Assembly (NCBI GenBank): GCA_937959265.1
Contig: CALGMA010000016.1
Location: 1 to 64,000, forward strand
Direction of reading: 5' to 3'
Length of the DNA: 64,000 bases
From: an uncultured Anaerolineae bacterium
Lineage (GTDB): Bacteria > Chloroflexota > Anaerolineae > J036 > Brachytrichaceae
In this document: one piece after another, positions 43,912 through 53,263 of the stretch
Position numbering within the stretch: the stretch's first letter is position 1
Layout: every line of letters starts with the position of its first letter
Notes under the pieces: model-generated
Database searches by the model: none
Told to the model about the DNA's origin: nothing
What the model saw: only the letters and a program-made list of their open reading frames with translations
Program-made: the position numbers and the translations under genes

Positions 43912-45897
43912 GGCAATGACCACCGCGTCGCGTCCATCAGTCGTAAGCCGCCGTGGCATACCCTCGCGCGAAGGATCGTAGATGCCGATGCGGACATCGT
44001 AGCGACCGGGCGGTAAATCTTCGTTCAGCCGCACGCCGTAGACATGCACACGCCGGCCATCTGCCAGCCTCAGATGAGGTGCATCTGGCGCCAGCGGCTC
44101 GTCGCGTTGGCCGACGAGCGCTGCCGGATCGTCGCTCCGGCTAATGTGAATGAACAGCTTCTCTGCACTGTTGAGCTGCGCTTGGGTGCCGTCCCACCGC
44201 AGATACACTTCGACCAGCCGACCGCGCAAATCCGCGCGCGCATGCACCGCGTCGAGCGATGGCCCATCCACGAATACCGCATCCAGCGGCCGAAGCGATG
44301 ATGGGTCGAGCCGGCCGTAGATCTTCACGATCCACCGGCCGCTGTAGGTCTCTTCGACCTGCACGAATTCACGTGCCAGCGCCGAGGCTGCGATGCCCTC
44401 GGTGTCCCAGAAGCTATCCACGATCTGCAACAGCACCCGCTCAACGCCGTGTATCTTCAGCTCTTCGGCCACTTGCTGTGCGCCTTCGGCATCGCCGGCG
44501 CGATACGGCAGCGTAATGAACGCCGGGCCGTCGGGCAGATAGCGCCGGTGATAGTAGGTGAAGACCGGGTCGGGGAAGTTGAGTGCGATGCGGACGCGGT
44601 CGGCCGGTAGTGCACTTGCGTAGCGCTCGACCACTTGGATGAAGCCATGCCATACGCGTGGATGACCATCCACCACCTCCGAGCGTTGGTAGCTGCGCAG
44701 GCCGACCAGCGTGACGGTTGCCAATATGACGCCCAGGGCAGCGGAAGTGAGATGACCGAGCGCCATCTGCCCAACTGATGCCGGTGATCGAAATTGCGCG
44801 CGACGCGCGACGGCAATCGCTAGCAACAGTTGAAATGGTGCCAATGCAGCAATGGAATAACGCTCCGAGAAGATCGGGCGATTGAGCGATGCCGCCCAAG
44901 CGATAGCCAGGGGCACGAACAAATACAGCGCGAGCAGCCAGGCCGGCCGGCGCGCATGCGGTCCGTCGAACAGTAGCTTGATAAGCGCCACGATGATGCA
45001 AGCCGCGCCAAACACTGCCAGCGCAGGCCGGCCAGCCGTCACGTTCGGCCCGAACAGGAATGCGCTGAACCAGGCGATGAGTGCCTCGGCTGGTGAAAGA
45101 TTGATGCCCACCGCGCCGCGGTAGTTCATCAGCACGTCGCGTGCAGCGATCAACCACGGCAGGCTGAGTGCCAGCAGTGCCGCTTGCGCAGCAATCCATT
45201 GTGCGAGCGGGGCAGGCGCAACGCGCCCACCTTCTGGCTGCGAGGGCGCGGAGGCGCGCAGGAATTCGTCGGGGAGGAAAGTTGCGCTGCTGATGACGAA
45301 TAAATTCTGCGCGATGAAGACAAAGCCGGCGTAGTAGTGCATCTGCAGCGCCAGCCAGCTTACGGCGATGTAAGCCAGGGCGATGCGCCACGCCGCATGG
45401 CGTAGCAGCATCCACATCAGCAGGGTGCTCGCCAGAGTGAGCGCCAGCAATATCGAGTACATGCGCATCTCACGGCTGTAGAACACAGCGAACGGCCCGA
45501 ATGCCATCAGCGCTGCCGAGGCCAGCGCCACGCTGCGCGAGAAGCCCAGTTCGCGCGCAAAGCGCCAGACCAGCGCGATCGCTAGTACGCCGAACCAGAC
45601 GCTGGGGAAGCGCAGCGCGAACTCGCTGATCCCTGTGAGGTTTCCCCACACCTTTTGCAGGAAATAGCTGCCTACCGGATGCGGCTCGCGCATGGCCAGC
45701 GTATCGCTGATGATCTGGCCATATGACTGTTGGATGAATACGTAGCTGAAACCCTCGTCGCCGGCTAACTCAGCGAAGCCCAGGTGATAGACGCGCACGG
45801 CAAAGCCCAGCAGCACAATGAGCGCCAGACCGACGTCGGCGGCCAGGGCGTGTCGCGGTTTACCAGTGGCGCGATCCGGGCGAGGCTGAGCCATCAT
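43894..45897 (-). CDS. GT39-like glycosyltransferase with one C-terminal beta-sandwich module
   Basis: A protein of 667 residues. The first loop carries AGDEGF (D47, E48), then PHPVGSYFLQKVW; the helix after loop 2 begins with the family block FYSREMRMYS. About eleven helices end near residue 420; a soluble alpha/beta part follows, and residues 546-667 are the shared module (VEVYLRWDG, LFIHISRSDD, EDLPPGRYDVRIGIYD). Expected to transfer a sugar from a polyprenyl phosphate at the outer face. Start is one of two adjacent ATG codons; no clear ribosome binding site. It follows the three-module gene by 22 bp on the same strand. Confidence 0.85.
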   Translation of the reverse strand: MMAQPRPDRATGKPRHALAADVGLALIVLLGFAVRVYHLGFAELAGDEGFSYVFIQQSYGQIISDTLAMREPHPVGSYFLQKVWGNLTGISEFALRFPSVWFGVLAIALVWRFARELGFSRSVALASAALMAFGPFAVFYSREMRMYSILLALTLASTLLMWMLLRHAAWRIALAYIAVSWLALQMHYYAGFVFIAQNLFVISSATFLPDEFLRASAPSQPEGGRVAPAPLAQWIAAQAALLALSLPWLIAARDVLMNYRGAVGINLSPAEALIAWFSAFLFGPNVTAGRPALAVFGAACIIVALIKLLFDGPHARRPAWLLALYLFVPLAIAWAASLNRPIFSERYSIAALAPFQLLLAIAVARRAQFRSPASVGQMALGHLTSAALGVILATVTLVGLRSYQRSEVVDGHPRVWHGFIQVVERYASALPADRVRIALNFPDPVFTYYHRRYLPDGPAFITLPYRAGDAEGAQQVAEELKIHGVERVLLQIVDSFWDTEGIAASALAREFVQVEETYSGRWIVKIYGRLDPSSLRPLDAVFVDGPSLDAVHARADLRGRLVEVYLRWDGTQAQLNSAEKLFIHISRSDDPAALVGQRDEPLAPDAPHLRLADGRRVHVYGVRLNEDLPPGRYDVRIGIYDPSREGMPRRLTTDGRDAVVIASFEVR

Positions 45898-45919
45898 GTG
45901 CGGGGATGTGCGGCAGGCG

Positions 45920-48748
45920 TCAGTTCAACGTGATGACGCCGAGCAAGATCAGGTCGTCGCGCGCCGGTTGGCCGTTTTGTTGCGCTGGCCAGCGCTGTCC
46001 GCCTTCGCGGTCATAGACGCCAGCGCGGAGTTCGTATTCACCGGCTGGCAAATCAGGAGGGATGAGGAGGCGATGAACCTGATTAATGCCCTCGCCGGGG
46101 CGATAGGTCGGCGTGGGGCGCAGCTTGCCGTTCACAATGGGCGGATTGTCGTCCTGAGAGACGAGCCGGCCATCAGGTCCGATCATGTGCAGGAAGAGCA
46201 CGCCGTCGCGCGTCGGCGTTTGTTCGACGCGCCAGTAAGTGGTGAAGTTGGAGGTGCGTCCGCGCATCAGAGGTTCTTGCACGCTGTAGCCGAGCATGCT
46301 CAGCTCGCCCACCTGCGCATCCGCGGGATGCTGCACCTGCGTGGCTACCGGTGTGCGCGGATAGTCCTCGATGCGCACCAGTCCCAGGGAGGCGCTATCC
46401 ACGCGCTGGCCGTCGCGCCAGCGCTCGAGCTGCAGGCGATACCAGCCGGGCTGCACAGAGAACGGCACATTCAGGACATATTGATCACGCACCGGCTCAC
46501 CGGCCGGCCACGCTTCGACTGGGAAGTCGGATGTGCCGGCAGCGCGCTGGGCTGTTGCCAGGGCGCTGCCCAGCAGTCCTTGCAGCGTCAGGCGGGTCTG
46601 CCAGGGCGTGAGATCGTTGCGCACCGGTTGCCAGGTCAACGCGACCGGCAGTGGTTCGCCGGGGTGAAGCACAGCAGGCCGCTCCACGATCGAGGTGCGC
46701 GCATCGTCGAACGACGGCAGCGATGGGAAGAGGATGTGCGCTGGCTGCAGTGCAAGCAGCGGTTGGGGCGCAGCGACGGCAGCGATCGTCATCGGTTGTT
46801 CGCGTGTCGGCCATGCAGTGACGCGGATACAGCAGGCGACTGACTCAGGGGCAAGGGGGGTGAAGATGTGCTGGATGCGCTCTTGCTTGTCGCCGACTAG
46901 CACGGCTGCTTCCAACTCATACGGCAATAGGGGCAAGCCAAGTGGTGTCGGGATGATGTGCTCGGTGCGAAAGTAATGCTCTGGTCGCCAGGCATCGCGC
47001 ACCCCATCCAATCCGGTGCGTACGTTCGCGTCCAACCACACCTCATCGCCGTAGCGCAATCGGAAGGCGACGTTGACGGCGTCGGGGAATTCCGCGCCGG
47101 ATGCGGCAGGACGCTGCCAGTACAACGTCAGGGATGTGTTCGGTTGCGGATTGAGCGGCGCACCAGGTGAAAGCGAATACGCTGCCAGACGCGGCATACC
47201 TGCGGTTGCATCACCATCCACGACGTGTGCTCCGGCGGGTAGCGCCTCGACGAAAGGTGGATCGAGTTCCAGTAGGCGCAGCCCGATGGCCGTGCTGCGC
47301 GCCGGGAAGTTCACCTGCCGGCGTAAGAATGGATTGCCATCGAGCTGGCGCGGCTGGCCGCGTCCGCGATCCACATACCATACGCGCCGCGTGTCCGAGG
47401 GCAGTTGCTTCGGAGCACTGACGCCGTTCTCCTGAAACCAGGGTATGCCGCGCAAGTACGGCGTGATGGAGACGGCCACCGTTGGCAAGCCGCCGATAAC
47501 GAGCACGTCACCAGGCCGCCAGTGATCGCGAACGTAGTAGGCCAATGCGCGCCAGTCATCCTGCCAGTTGGGTGTGCGCCTGAACGTCGCAGCGACGCCG
47601 TAGAGCTGCACGCCGACGATCAGCGCGCATACCGCTATGCCCGCTGCGCGCCACCGTGCGGATGCCGGCTGTGCGCGAAAGCCGGACATCAGCCAGGTGC
47701 AGAAACGGGCCAGCAAGATAGCTGTCATCGGCGCGATTAGAATCAGGTGGCGAAAGCCCTGGTAATTGGGCTTGAGGAAGGAGAGCGCGAACCACAGTGC
47801 CACTGGCACGATCACCGAGACCGCGAGCAGCGCATGCGCCGCGCGCGTCTGCCCCGAGGAGCGCATGAACAGTGGGACGCTGGCAGTCACCAGGCACAAT
47901 GTGCCGACGGCGAGGCCAATGGCCCCTGCTGAGAAATCGAACGCATTCATCCCCAGCAAGAGGCCACCGAACTGCGTTTGCACGATGATCTCGATGGGAG
48001 CGAAAGCGTAGTTCATGTCTTGACCGCGCAACAAGCGCACCAGCACTTCCCGAACGAATGGCGTCGCCAGTGCCAGCAGCAGCACGCCGGCGAGTGACGC
48101 GCCTGCGGTGATCAGGATGCGCCGGTCGCGCGCACGAAATGCATTCCAGCGCCGCGCCGTCCAGGTCAGCAGGAAAGCGCCTTGCCCGGCGATCAGGCCG
48201 GCAAACGAGTAGTGGGTGAGGAAACCGGCGATTGCCAGCGCGATCCAGGCGAGCCAGGCCGGCGCGATGCGCTGCGTCGTGCGGCTGCACCGATACGCGA
48301 CGAGCGTCAACGCAGCCGCGAGGCACGGCACGAGCGAATACATGCGAATTTCGCGGCTGTACCAAATCAGCCCGGGCGAGAGCACGACGAACAGGGCGGC
48401 CAATGCTGCGGTCGGCGCATCGAACATGCGACGTGCCAGCGCATAAGTCATCGGCACGCACAACACGCCAAATGCGACCGAGAAGAAGCGAAAGATGAAT
48501 TCGTGCTCGCCTCCCAAGCCCACGAAGCCTCGCAGGAGCAGGAAATACAACGGCGGCTGCGTGTCAATCGTGCGCTCGCCTGCGACATAGATGATGTTGG
48601 ACAAGTTGTCTGCCAGCGAGCCGCTCAGGCGCAGCAGTGTCGTCCCTTCATCCAACCAGATGCTGCGATTCGTCAGCTCGACGACGCGTAGGGTGAAGGC
48701 GACGAGCGTGAGCAATGCGACCAGCCAGAGTTCGCGACGACGCATCAT
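45920..48748 (-). CDS. GT39-like glycosyltransferase with three tandem C-terminal beta-sandwich modules
   Basis: A protein of 942 residues, long for the family. The membrane part (residues 5-430) has WLDEGTT (D33, E34), TQPPLYFLLL and WYSREIRMYS, all signatures of GT39-like enzymes. About 85 residues of linking domain follow. Then three modules lie in a row: about 517-650 (LTLYWQRPA), 667-805 (VLHPGEPLPVALTWQ, VQPGWYRLQLERW) and 815-942 (LFLHMIGPDGRLVSQDDNPP, DLPAGEYELRAGVYD). The third is nearest the consensus. I chose the ATG pair at 48748/48745; the open frame continues 40 codons upstream but has no start signal. Tandem modules suggest binding to a repeated glycan or an extended spacer (inference). 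Confidence 0.85.
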   Translation of the reverse strand: MMRRRELWLVALLTLVAFTLRVVELTNRSIWLDEGTTLLRLSGSLADNLSNIIYVAGERTIDTQPPLYFLLLRGFVGLGGEHEFIFRFFSVAFGVLCVPMTYALARRMFDAPTAALAALFVVLSPGLIWYSREIRMYSLVPCLAAALTLVAYRCSRTTQRIAPAWLAWIALAIAGFLTHYSFAGLIAGQGAFLLTWTARRWNAFRARDRRILITAGASLAGVLLLALATPFVREVLVRLLRGQDMNYAFAPIEIIVQTQFGGLLLGMNAFDFSAGAIGLAVGTLCLVTASVPLFMRSSGQTRAAHALLAVSVIVPVALWFALSFLKPNYQGFRHLILIAPMTAILLARFCTWLMSGFRAQPASARWRAAGIAVCALIVGVQLYGVAATFRRTPNWQDDWRALAYYVRDHWRPGDVLVIGGLPTVAVSITPYLRGIPWFQENGVSAPKQLPSDTRRVWYVDRGRGQPRQLDGNPFLRRQVNFPARSTAIGLRLLELDPPFVEALPAGAHVVDGDATAGMPRLAAYSLSPGAPLNPQPNTSLTLYWQRPAASGAEFPDAVNVAFRLRYGDEVWLDANVRTGLDGVRDAWRPEHYFRTEHIIPTPLGLPLLPYELEAAVLVGDKQERIQHIFTPLAPESVACCIRVTAWPTREQPMTIAAVAAPQPLLALQPAHILFPSLPSFDDARTSIVERPAVLHPGEPLPVALTWQPVRNDLTPWQTRLTLQGLLGSALATAQRAAGTSDFPVEAWPAGEPVRDQYVLNVPFSVQPGWYRLQLERWRDGQRVDSASLGLVRIEDYPRTPVATQVQHPADAQVGELSMLGYSVQEPLMRGRTSNFTTYWRVEQTPTRDGVLFLHMIGPDGRLVSQDDNPPIVNGKLRPTPTYRPGEGINQVHRLLIPPDLPAGEYELRAGVYDREGGQRWPAQQNGQPARDDLILLGVITLN

Positions 48749-48973
48749 CGTTGTTGTAGACCTATCTCCATCGGGCAAGTTGCCGACGCTGCAGTGAACG
48801 CCATCCAGCGGGGAGACAGGCGCGCAGTATACCGTCGGCGCTGGCGGCGTCGCGCAGGGATCCAGCATAGATATCGCACGGAAGGAGGCCGCAGCCAGGT
48901 GGTAGGGTTGAATGCCGAACCGAGCGACCTAGCGCGTTCACCTTGTCGCTTGGACGAAAGACACGCACATCGC
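48749..48973. promoter_or_regulatory. Divergent intergenic region between two module-bearing membrane proteins
   Basis: A 225-bp gap between head-to-head genes, the longest in the window, so both promoters should be here. On the minus strand TATACT occurs at 48826-48831. On the plus strand the best -10-like string is TAGATA at 48868-48873. Neither has a recognisable -35 box, so exact sites are uncertain. Confidence 0.4.
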
Positions 48974-51079
48974 ATGGCTGAGAACGAGAAGCCAATCCTA
49001 CAACAGCGTGCGTCGAGCCAACCGTCCCCGTCCATCGCGCTCTTCCTTCGATTGGTTGCCGCAAGCGCACTGGTATGGGGCGCGTTCGCCCTGTATGCCG
49101 GCTCGGTGCAGTTGCCGCTGCTCTACGACGATGCACCGACGGTGTGGCGACTGGCCGAACGCTCATTGCTCTCGAACTTTGCTTTGCCGCGCACGCTGGC
49201 CGCCGGCGAGTATCGCCCTGCTGCCACGACGCTCTGGCTCCTCACCCGTGACCTGTTCGGCTGGTTCTATGCGCCGGTGCTACACATGTGGAACGTATGG
49301 GCACACACTTTGAACGTTGCACTGGTGGTTGTACTGGCGGCCCGGCTCGCACGCGCGATAGGCTGGCGCGAGCCGACGTTTCCCCTATTGGTTGGGGCAT
49401 TGTTCGCCGCATTTCCCTTCTCATATCAGGCCGTGTTGTGGGCCGGTGCACTGTATCACCCGATCGCAACTACCGCCGGCCTGATGGCGCTGCTGGCATA
49501 TGTGCGCTGGCGCGATGGCCGCAGCGGTGCCTGGCTAGGCATGAGCGCAACTGCACTGCTGGTTGCCTGCATCAGCCACGAAGCTGGATTCGTGTTCGGT
49601 CTTTACCTCCTGGGCATTGAATCGTTGCTGGCCTGGCGCAGCCGATCGCGCTTCCGGCGCGCTGCTGTGCTGGCCTGCGCCCTTGCCCTGGCTTATCCCA
49701 TCCTCTACCAGTTGACTCTAGTCACGATCTGGAGTGAAGGCAATTACTTCGAGAACGGCAACGACGCAGCAGCGATCCTCTATAAGCTGGCCTACTTCGG
49801 CCAGGGCATGATCGCCTGGATGTTGACCCTCGTGCGTCCGGCTTCCGGCGCGATGCTTCAGCAACTCATTGCGTTTGCGCTTGGCCTGTTGGCTGCCGGG
49901 CTGGCGCTCGGTTTGGCTGTGCTGTGGCGAACGCGAGTGCTCGGCCTGGGCCTGCTGGCTCTGGCGTGGTGGATCATCGGTATCGCGCCGGCAGTATTCC
50001 TGTTGGATCCCAACTACACCTCCGACGCGCCGCGCCTGATGTATCTGCCGTCGGTCGGTGTAGCACTGTTTTGGGGCGCGGTCATTGCCGGCGCAATGCG
50101 CCTTGCTGGGGGGCGTCGCTGGCGATTGGTGCCGCCGGCGCTCGCCGCGTCGTTTGTGTTGTGGTGCATACCATTCATCCTTGTGCGCATCGCCGAAACC
50201 CAACGCCTCGCGCCGGTGTTCCAAGCGATTGATCAGGACCTGCGCCAATCCAAGCCTGGCGAAGCTTTCCTCTTGATTAATGCGCCCTTTGTCAGCTTGC
50301 CGGCACAGCAGGCCTTCCTGTTCGGCCGCGAGGGTATGCATCTCTGGGAAGTGGATGGCCCCGATGGACAATTGTGGGGTCCGGTGTGGAAGTGGGCCGG
50401 CAGCGTGAGCGGGGTGCAGCGTGAAACGCTCGCCTTGCGCCATCTTCCCTCGATCACGGCGCGCGATGAATATGAGGAAGCAGATAAATCGTTCACGACT
50501 GGCGCGCCGTTTAAGTACGGGCTGTTCGGTCGCGCAGTGGACGATGCCCAGTTGCAAGATGCCATCCTGGCAGCCAATTACATCTACCGCTTCGACTACG
50601 ATCCCCCCGGCCTCCGTGCGCAGCGAATCGGCCGCCTCGCGCCGGCGACTGCGCCGGCTGCTGCGCCACTCGCCTGGCTTTCCATTGGCGCAAGTAACGC
50701 TAGCGCAACGCTGGAATCTGCCGTAGCCGAGCGCTGCGGTGCGTTCGTCCAGCTCCACCTGGTCTGGTCAGATGTGCGCAACCTGCCGGACTCAACCGGG
50801 GTGTTCGTACACGGCCACGACGCCCATGGGTTGCAAACGCTCGTTGCCGACGCTGATCCGCTCGGTGGCCTGGTCCCGCTCGATCGCATTCCCCCCGACC
50901 TGCGTATCTTCGAGACACGAACGATCTTCGTCCCGCCGGGCGTAGACGTGTACTCCCTGCGCCTCGGCGCGTATCTGAGGGCCTCGCTGCAGCGCTACCG
51001 CGCGTATAGGCCCGACGGTAGCGAGTGGCCGGCCAATGAGATCCCCGTTCCCGTTGCAGATGATGCGTGTCTGGGGTAA
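48974..51079 (+). CDS. TMTC-like polytopic membrane protein with one C-terminal beta-sandwich module
   Basis: A protein of 701 residues. The first loop has the acidic pair DD (LLYDDAPTVW, D52-D53) and EYRPAATTLWLLTRDL, the D-D and YRP elements seen in TMTC-type O-mannosyltransferases and bacterial relatives, though the TPR tail of TMTC proteins is missing. About eleven helices reach residue 410. A soluble alpha/beta region follows, and residues 565-690 are a divergent copy of the shared module (VQLHLVWSD, VFVHGHDAHG, ADADPLGGLVP, YSLRLGAYL). I chose the ATG at 48974; upstream codons are low-quality. It converges on the next gene with 5 bp between stops. Confidence 0.82.
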   Translation: MAENEKPILQQRASSQPSPSIALFLRLVAASALVWGAFALYAGSVQLPLLYDDAPTVWRLAERSLLSNFALPRTLAAGEYRPAATTLWLLTRDLFGWFYAPVLHMWNVWAHTLNVALVVVLAARLARAIGWREPTFPLLVGALFAAFPFSYQAVLWAGALYHPIATTAGLMALLAYVRWRDGRSGAWLGMSATALLVACISHEAGFVFGLYLLGIESLLAWRSRSRFRRAAVLACALALAYPILYQLTLVTIWSEGNYFENGNDAAAILYKLAYFGQGMIAWMLTLVRPASGAMLQQLIAFALGLLAAGLALGLAVLWRTRVLGLGLLALAWWIIGIAPAVFLLDPNYTSDAPRLMYLPSVGVALFWGAVIAGAMRLAGGRRWRLVPPALAASFVLWCIPFILVRIAETQRLAPVFQAIDQDLRQSKPGEAFLLINAPFVSLPAQQAFLFGREGMHLWEVDGPDGQLWGPVWKWAGSVSGVQRETLALRHLPSITARDEYEEADKSFTTGAPFKYGLFGRAVDDAQLQDAILAANYIYRFDYDPPGLRAQRIGRLAPATAPAAAPLAWLSIGASNASATLESAVAERCGAFVQLHLVWSDVRNLPDSTGVFVHGHDAHGLQTLVADADPLGGLVPLDRIPPDLRIFETRTIFVPPGVDVYSLRLGAYLRASLQRYRAYRPDGSEWPANEIPVPVADDACLG

Positions 51080-51084
51080 CGCGG

Positions 51085-53148
51085 TCAACGAACTTCGAAC
51101 GTTTGCAACATCAAGCTGTCGCCGGCGGCGTCGTTGCGCGGATCGGTAATGGCGCGGCGCGTGCCGGTCTGCGGGTCATAGGCGCCGACGCGCACCTGAT
51201 ACACGCCTGGTGGTAGGCCATCCGGCAATGTGACCCAGTGCGGGTCGGCTACCACCTCGCCGCGCTGCCAGCGGGGGAAGGGGTAGGTGCCGTAGATCGG
51301 CTGCGTATCGGCGACCAGCACCACCTCGCCGGTGGATTGGTTCACGATGTGCAACAGCACGGTGTCGTCGGGAAGTGGTTCGGTCAGCGCCTGCCAGTAG
51401 AGTACCACGTCTACCTCACGCTGAGCGGCGTCGTAGCGCACCTCGCCGCCGAGCAACACTACACCGCTGGCAAGCCTTGCATTGCGCGGATCGGTCAGGT
51501 CAGGCGGCTCAAACGTGCGTGGGGCAGGCTGAGCCACGTAAATCAGCGTGTTGGTCACGCCGTCGCGTTCGTGCAGCGCCGCGACTTGCACGATCTGCAT
51601 ACGTGACTTGAGCGCCGCGCGCTCGAATGCCTGCCAGTGGCCGTCGAAGGCTGTCACCGCAGGCGCATGGAATACGTACACGTTTGCTGGATCGCGCAGC
51701 AACATCAGGCTGGCATCGGTGAAGCGAGGTGATGGTTGCTGGGTGTACTCATATGCCTCGCGCATGCGCACGCGGCCCTGGGTTAGCAGAGCGATGCTGC
51801 GCTCGAACCCCCAATCCATGGCGACCACAGGCCGGCCGGCGAAGTCCGATTCCAACAGGGCCGCCGTGCGGTTGAGTGCATCCGACCACAAGCCCCGCCC
51901 CCCCGTCTGCTCGAAGAACCGTAGCAGCATGAAGTTGCCGATCAGCCCATTGATTGCCAGAGCCAGCGTCGTGGCCGCCATCATGGCGCGCACCCAGCGC
52001 GGCGTGCCGGCGTGCAGCCCATCGGCCAGCGCGCTGGCGATCAACAGGGTCACGAACGGCATCAGGATGAACAGGTGCCGGCCGCCGATCGCCGTGACGC
52101 TAAAAGTAGCAAGCGGTATGATCACCACGACGCTCAACAATAAAGACAAGCGCGGCAGGCGCGCGGGCGCGTTGTGGCCTCGATTGCGCCATAACCAAAC
52201 CGCCGTGTGAATCAGGCTGGCGACCAGCGCGACACCGGCCAGTGGTAACGGTGCAGGCGCGTTGAACTCGAGCGTGTCGCCGCCGACCAGTCGGAAGAGC
52301 TGCATTGCCTGAAACACTATGTTGTTGAGGATGTCCAGATTGTTGTGGCCGTAGAGCTGCGAGCGCATTGCGTTCTGTGCGATGAAACGGAATGAGTCCA
52401 GCCCCGGGATGTTATGGATAACGAACGGCATCAACCCCAGCGCAAAGGCTGCTGCGCACCCCACCAGTGTCGCGGGCGAAAGTGCGCGTAGTCGGGCCAT
52501 CGTTCCTCTCGCACCCAGGCCAGTGAGCGCCGTGAGCCCCAGTGGGCCCAGCAACCAGACGAACAACAATTTGGTTGTGCAGCCCAGCCCGAACAGAAAG
52601 CAGGCCGCGACGAGCAGCGCGTTGCGTTGTGACCGCTGCCACATTGTGAGCAGCAACATGATGCCCAGCGCGATCGGTAGCATGGGCGACGAGAAGAATG
52701 CGCCTGTGCGATGCCACCATACGAAGGCTGGCGCGGTCGCCGCAAGCACAACTGCCAACGCCGCGACGCGATCGTTGAACCATGCGCGACTCAGCGTCCA
52801 GATCAGGATGAGGGTGAGCAGGCCGATCAGCGTCTGTGTCAATCGCAGCGATTCGACGGAGACGCCGAACAGCACAAATCCGGCCAGGCTGGTGTAGATC
52901 GAGGTCGGGCCGATGTAGTGCAGCATCATGACCGGCAAGGGTTGGCCGAAGAGGCGAACGGTCTTCAGTGCGCTGGCCGGCCATTCGCCGCGCAGCAGCT
53001 CCAGCGCCGGGATGGCGTCCGCCGCTTCGTCGTAGTTCGGGCCCGGCAGACTGGGATTCGCCAGCGCGATGCAGAGGTGGAGCATGCTGGCCAGAGCTAA
53101 CGCGAGAAACGACCGGAGCGCGACGCGGTCGAGGCGAAATGAGTGCAT
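51085..53148 (-). CDS. GT39-like glycosyltransferase with one C-terminal beta-sandwich module
   Basis: A protein of 687 residues. The first loop has NYDEAADAIP (D40, E41) and FGQPLPVMMLHYIGP, a PMT_2-type arrangement in which the usual HPP is QPLP. About eleven helices end near residue 420. A soluble alpha/beta domain follows, and the module occupies about 559-687 (VDVVLYWQAL, VLLHIVNQSTG, W-x-R-G, GLPPGVYQVRVGAYD). I chose the ATG at 53148 just before the first helix; the longer frame upstream runs into the divergent neighbour's start and looks non-coding. Sugar and acceptor are unknown. Confidence 0.85.
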   Translation of the reverse strand: MHSFRLDRVALRSFLALALASMLHLCIALANPSLPGPNYDEAADAIPALELLRGEWPASALKTVRLFGQPLPVMMLHYIGPTSIYTSLAGFVLFGVSVESLRLTQTLIGLLTLILIWTLSRAWFNDRVAALAVVLAATAPAFVWWHRTGAFFSSPMLPIALGIMLLLTMWQRSQRNALLVAACFLFGLGCTTKLLFVWLLGPLGLTALTGLGARGTMARLRALSPATLVGCAAAFALGLMPFVIHNIPGLDSFRFIAQNAMRSQLYGHNNLDILNNIVFQAMQLFRLVGGDTLEFNAPAPLPLAGVALVASLIHTAVWLWRNRGHNAPARLPRLSLLLSVVVIIPLATFSVTAIGGRHLFILMPFVTLLIASALADGLHAGTPRWVRAMMAATTLALAINGLIGNFMLLRFFEQTGGRGLWSDALNRTAALLESDFAGRPVVAMDWGFERSIALLTQGRVRMREAYEYTQQPSPRFTDASLMLLRDPANVYVFHAPAVTAFDGHWQAFERAALKSRMQIVQVAALHERDGVTNTLIYVAQPAPRTFEPPDLTDPRNARLASGVVLLGGEVRYDAAQREVDVVLYWQALTEPLPDDTVLLHIVNQSTGEVVLVADTQPIYGTYPFPRWQRGEVVADPHWVTLPDGLPPGVYQVRVGAYDPQTGTRRAITDPRNDAAGDSLMLQTFEVR

Positions 53149-53263
53149 GCTGTGGATGGCGTGGAAAGAATTGTACCGGTTGCCGGTCCTCTGCCGATTT
53201 CGCGCACGCGTCGTACAGCCGCCCGCATGGCAAAATTGGCGCGCGCAAAACCCGACGAACCTC
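53149..53263. promoter_or_regulatory. Divergent intergenic region
   Basis: A 115-bp gap between head-to-head membrane-protein genes. On the minus strand TACAAT (five of six -10 bases) lies at 53170-53175, about 21 bases from the minus-strand ATG. I find no convincing plus-strand -10. Promoter activity is inferred from gene layout. Confidence 0.35.

Noticed and set aside
49718..50758. A 346-codon minus-strand open frame inside the TMTC-like gene
   Set aside because: Shadow frame, with composition dominated by R, Q, E and H and no domain; the plus-strand frame encodes helices and a module.
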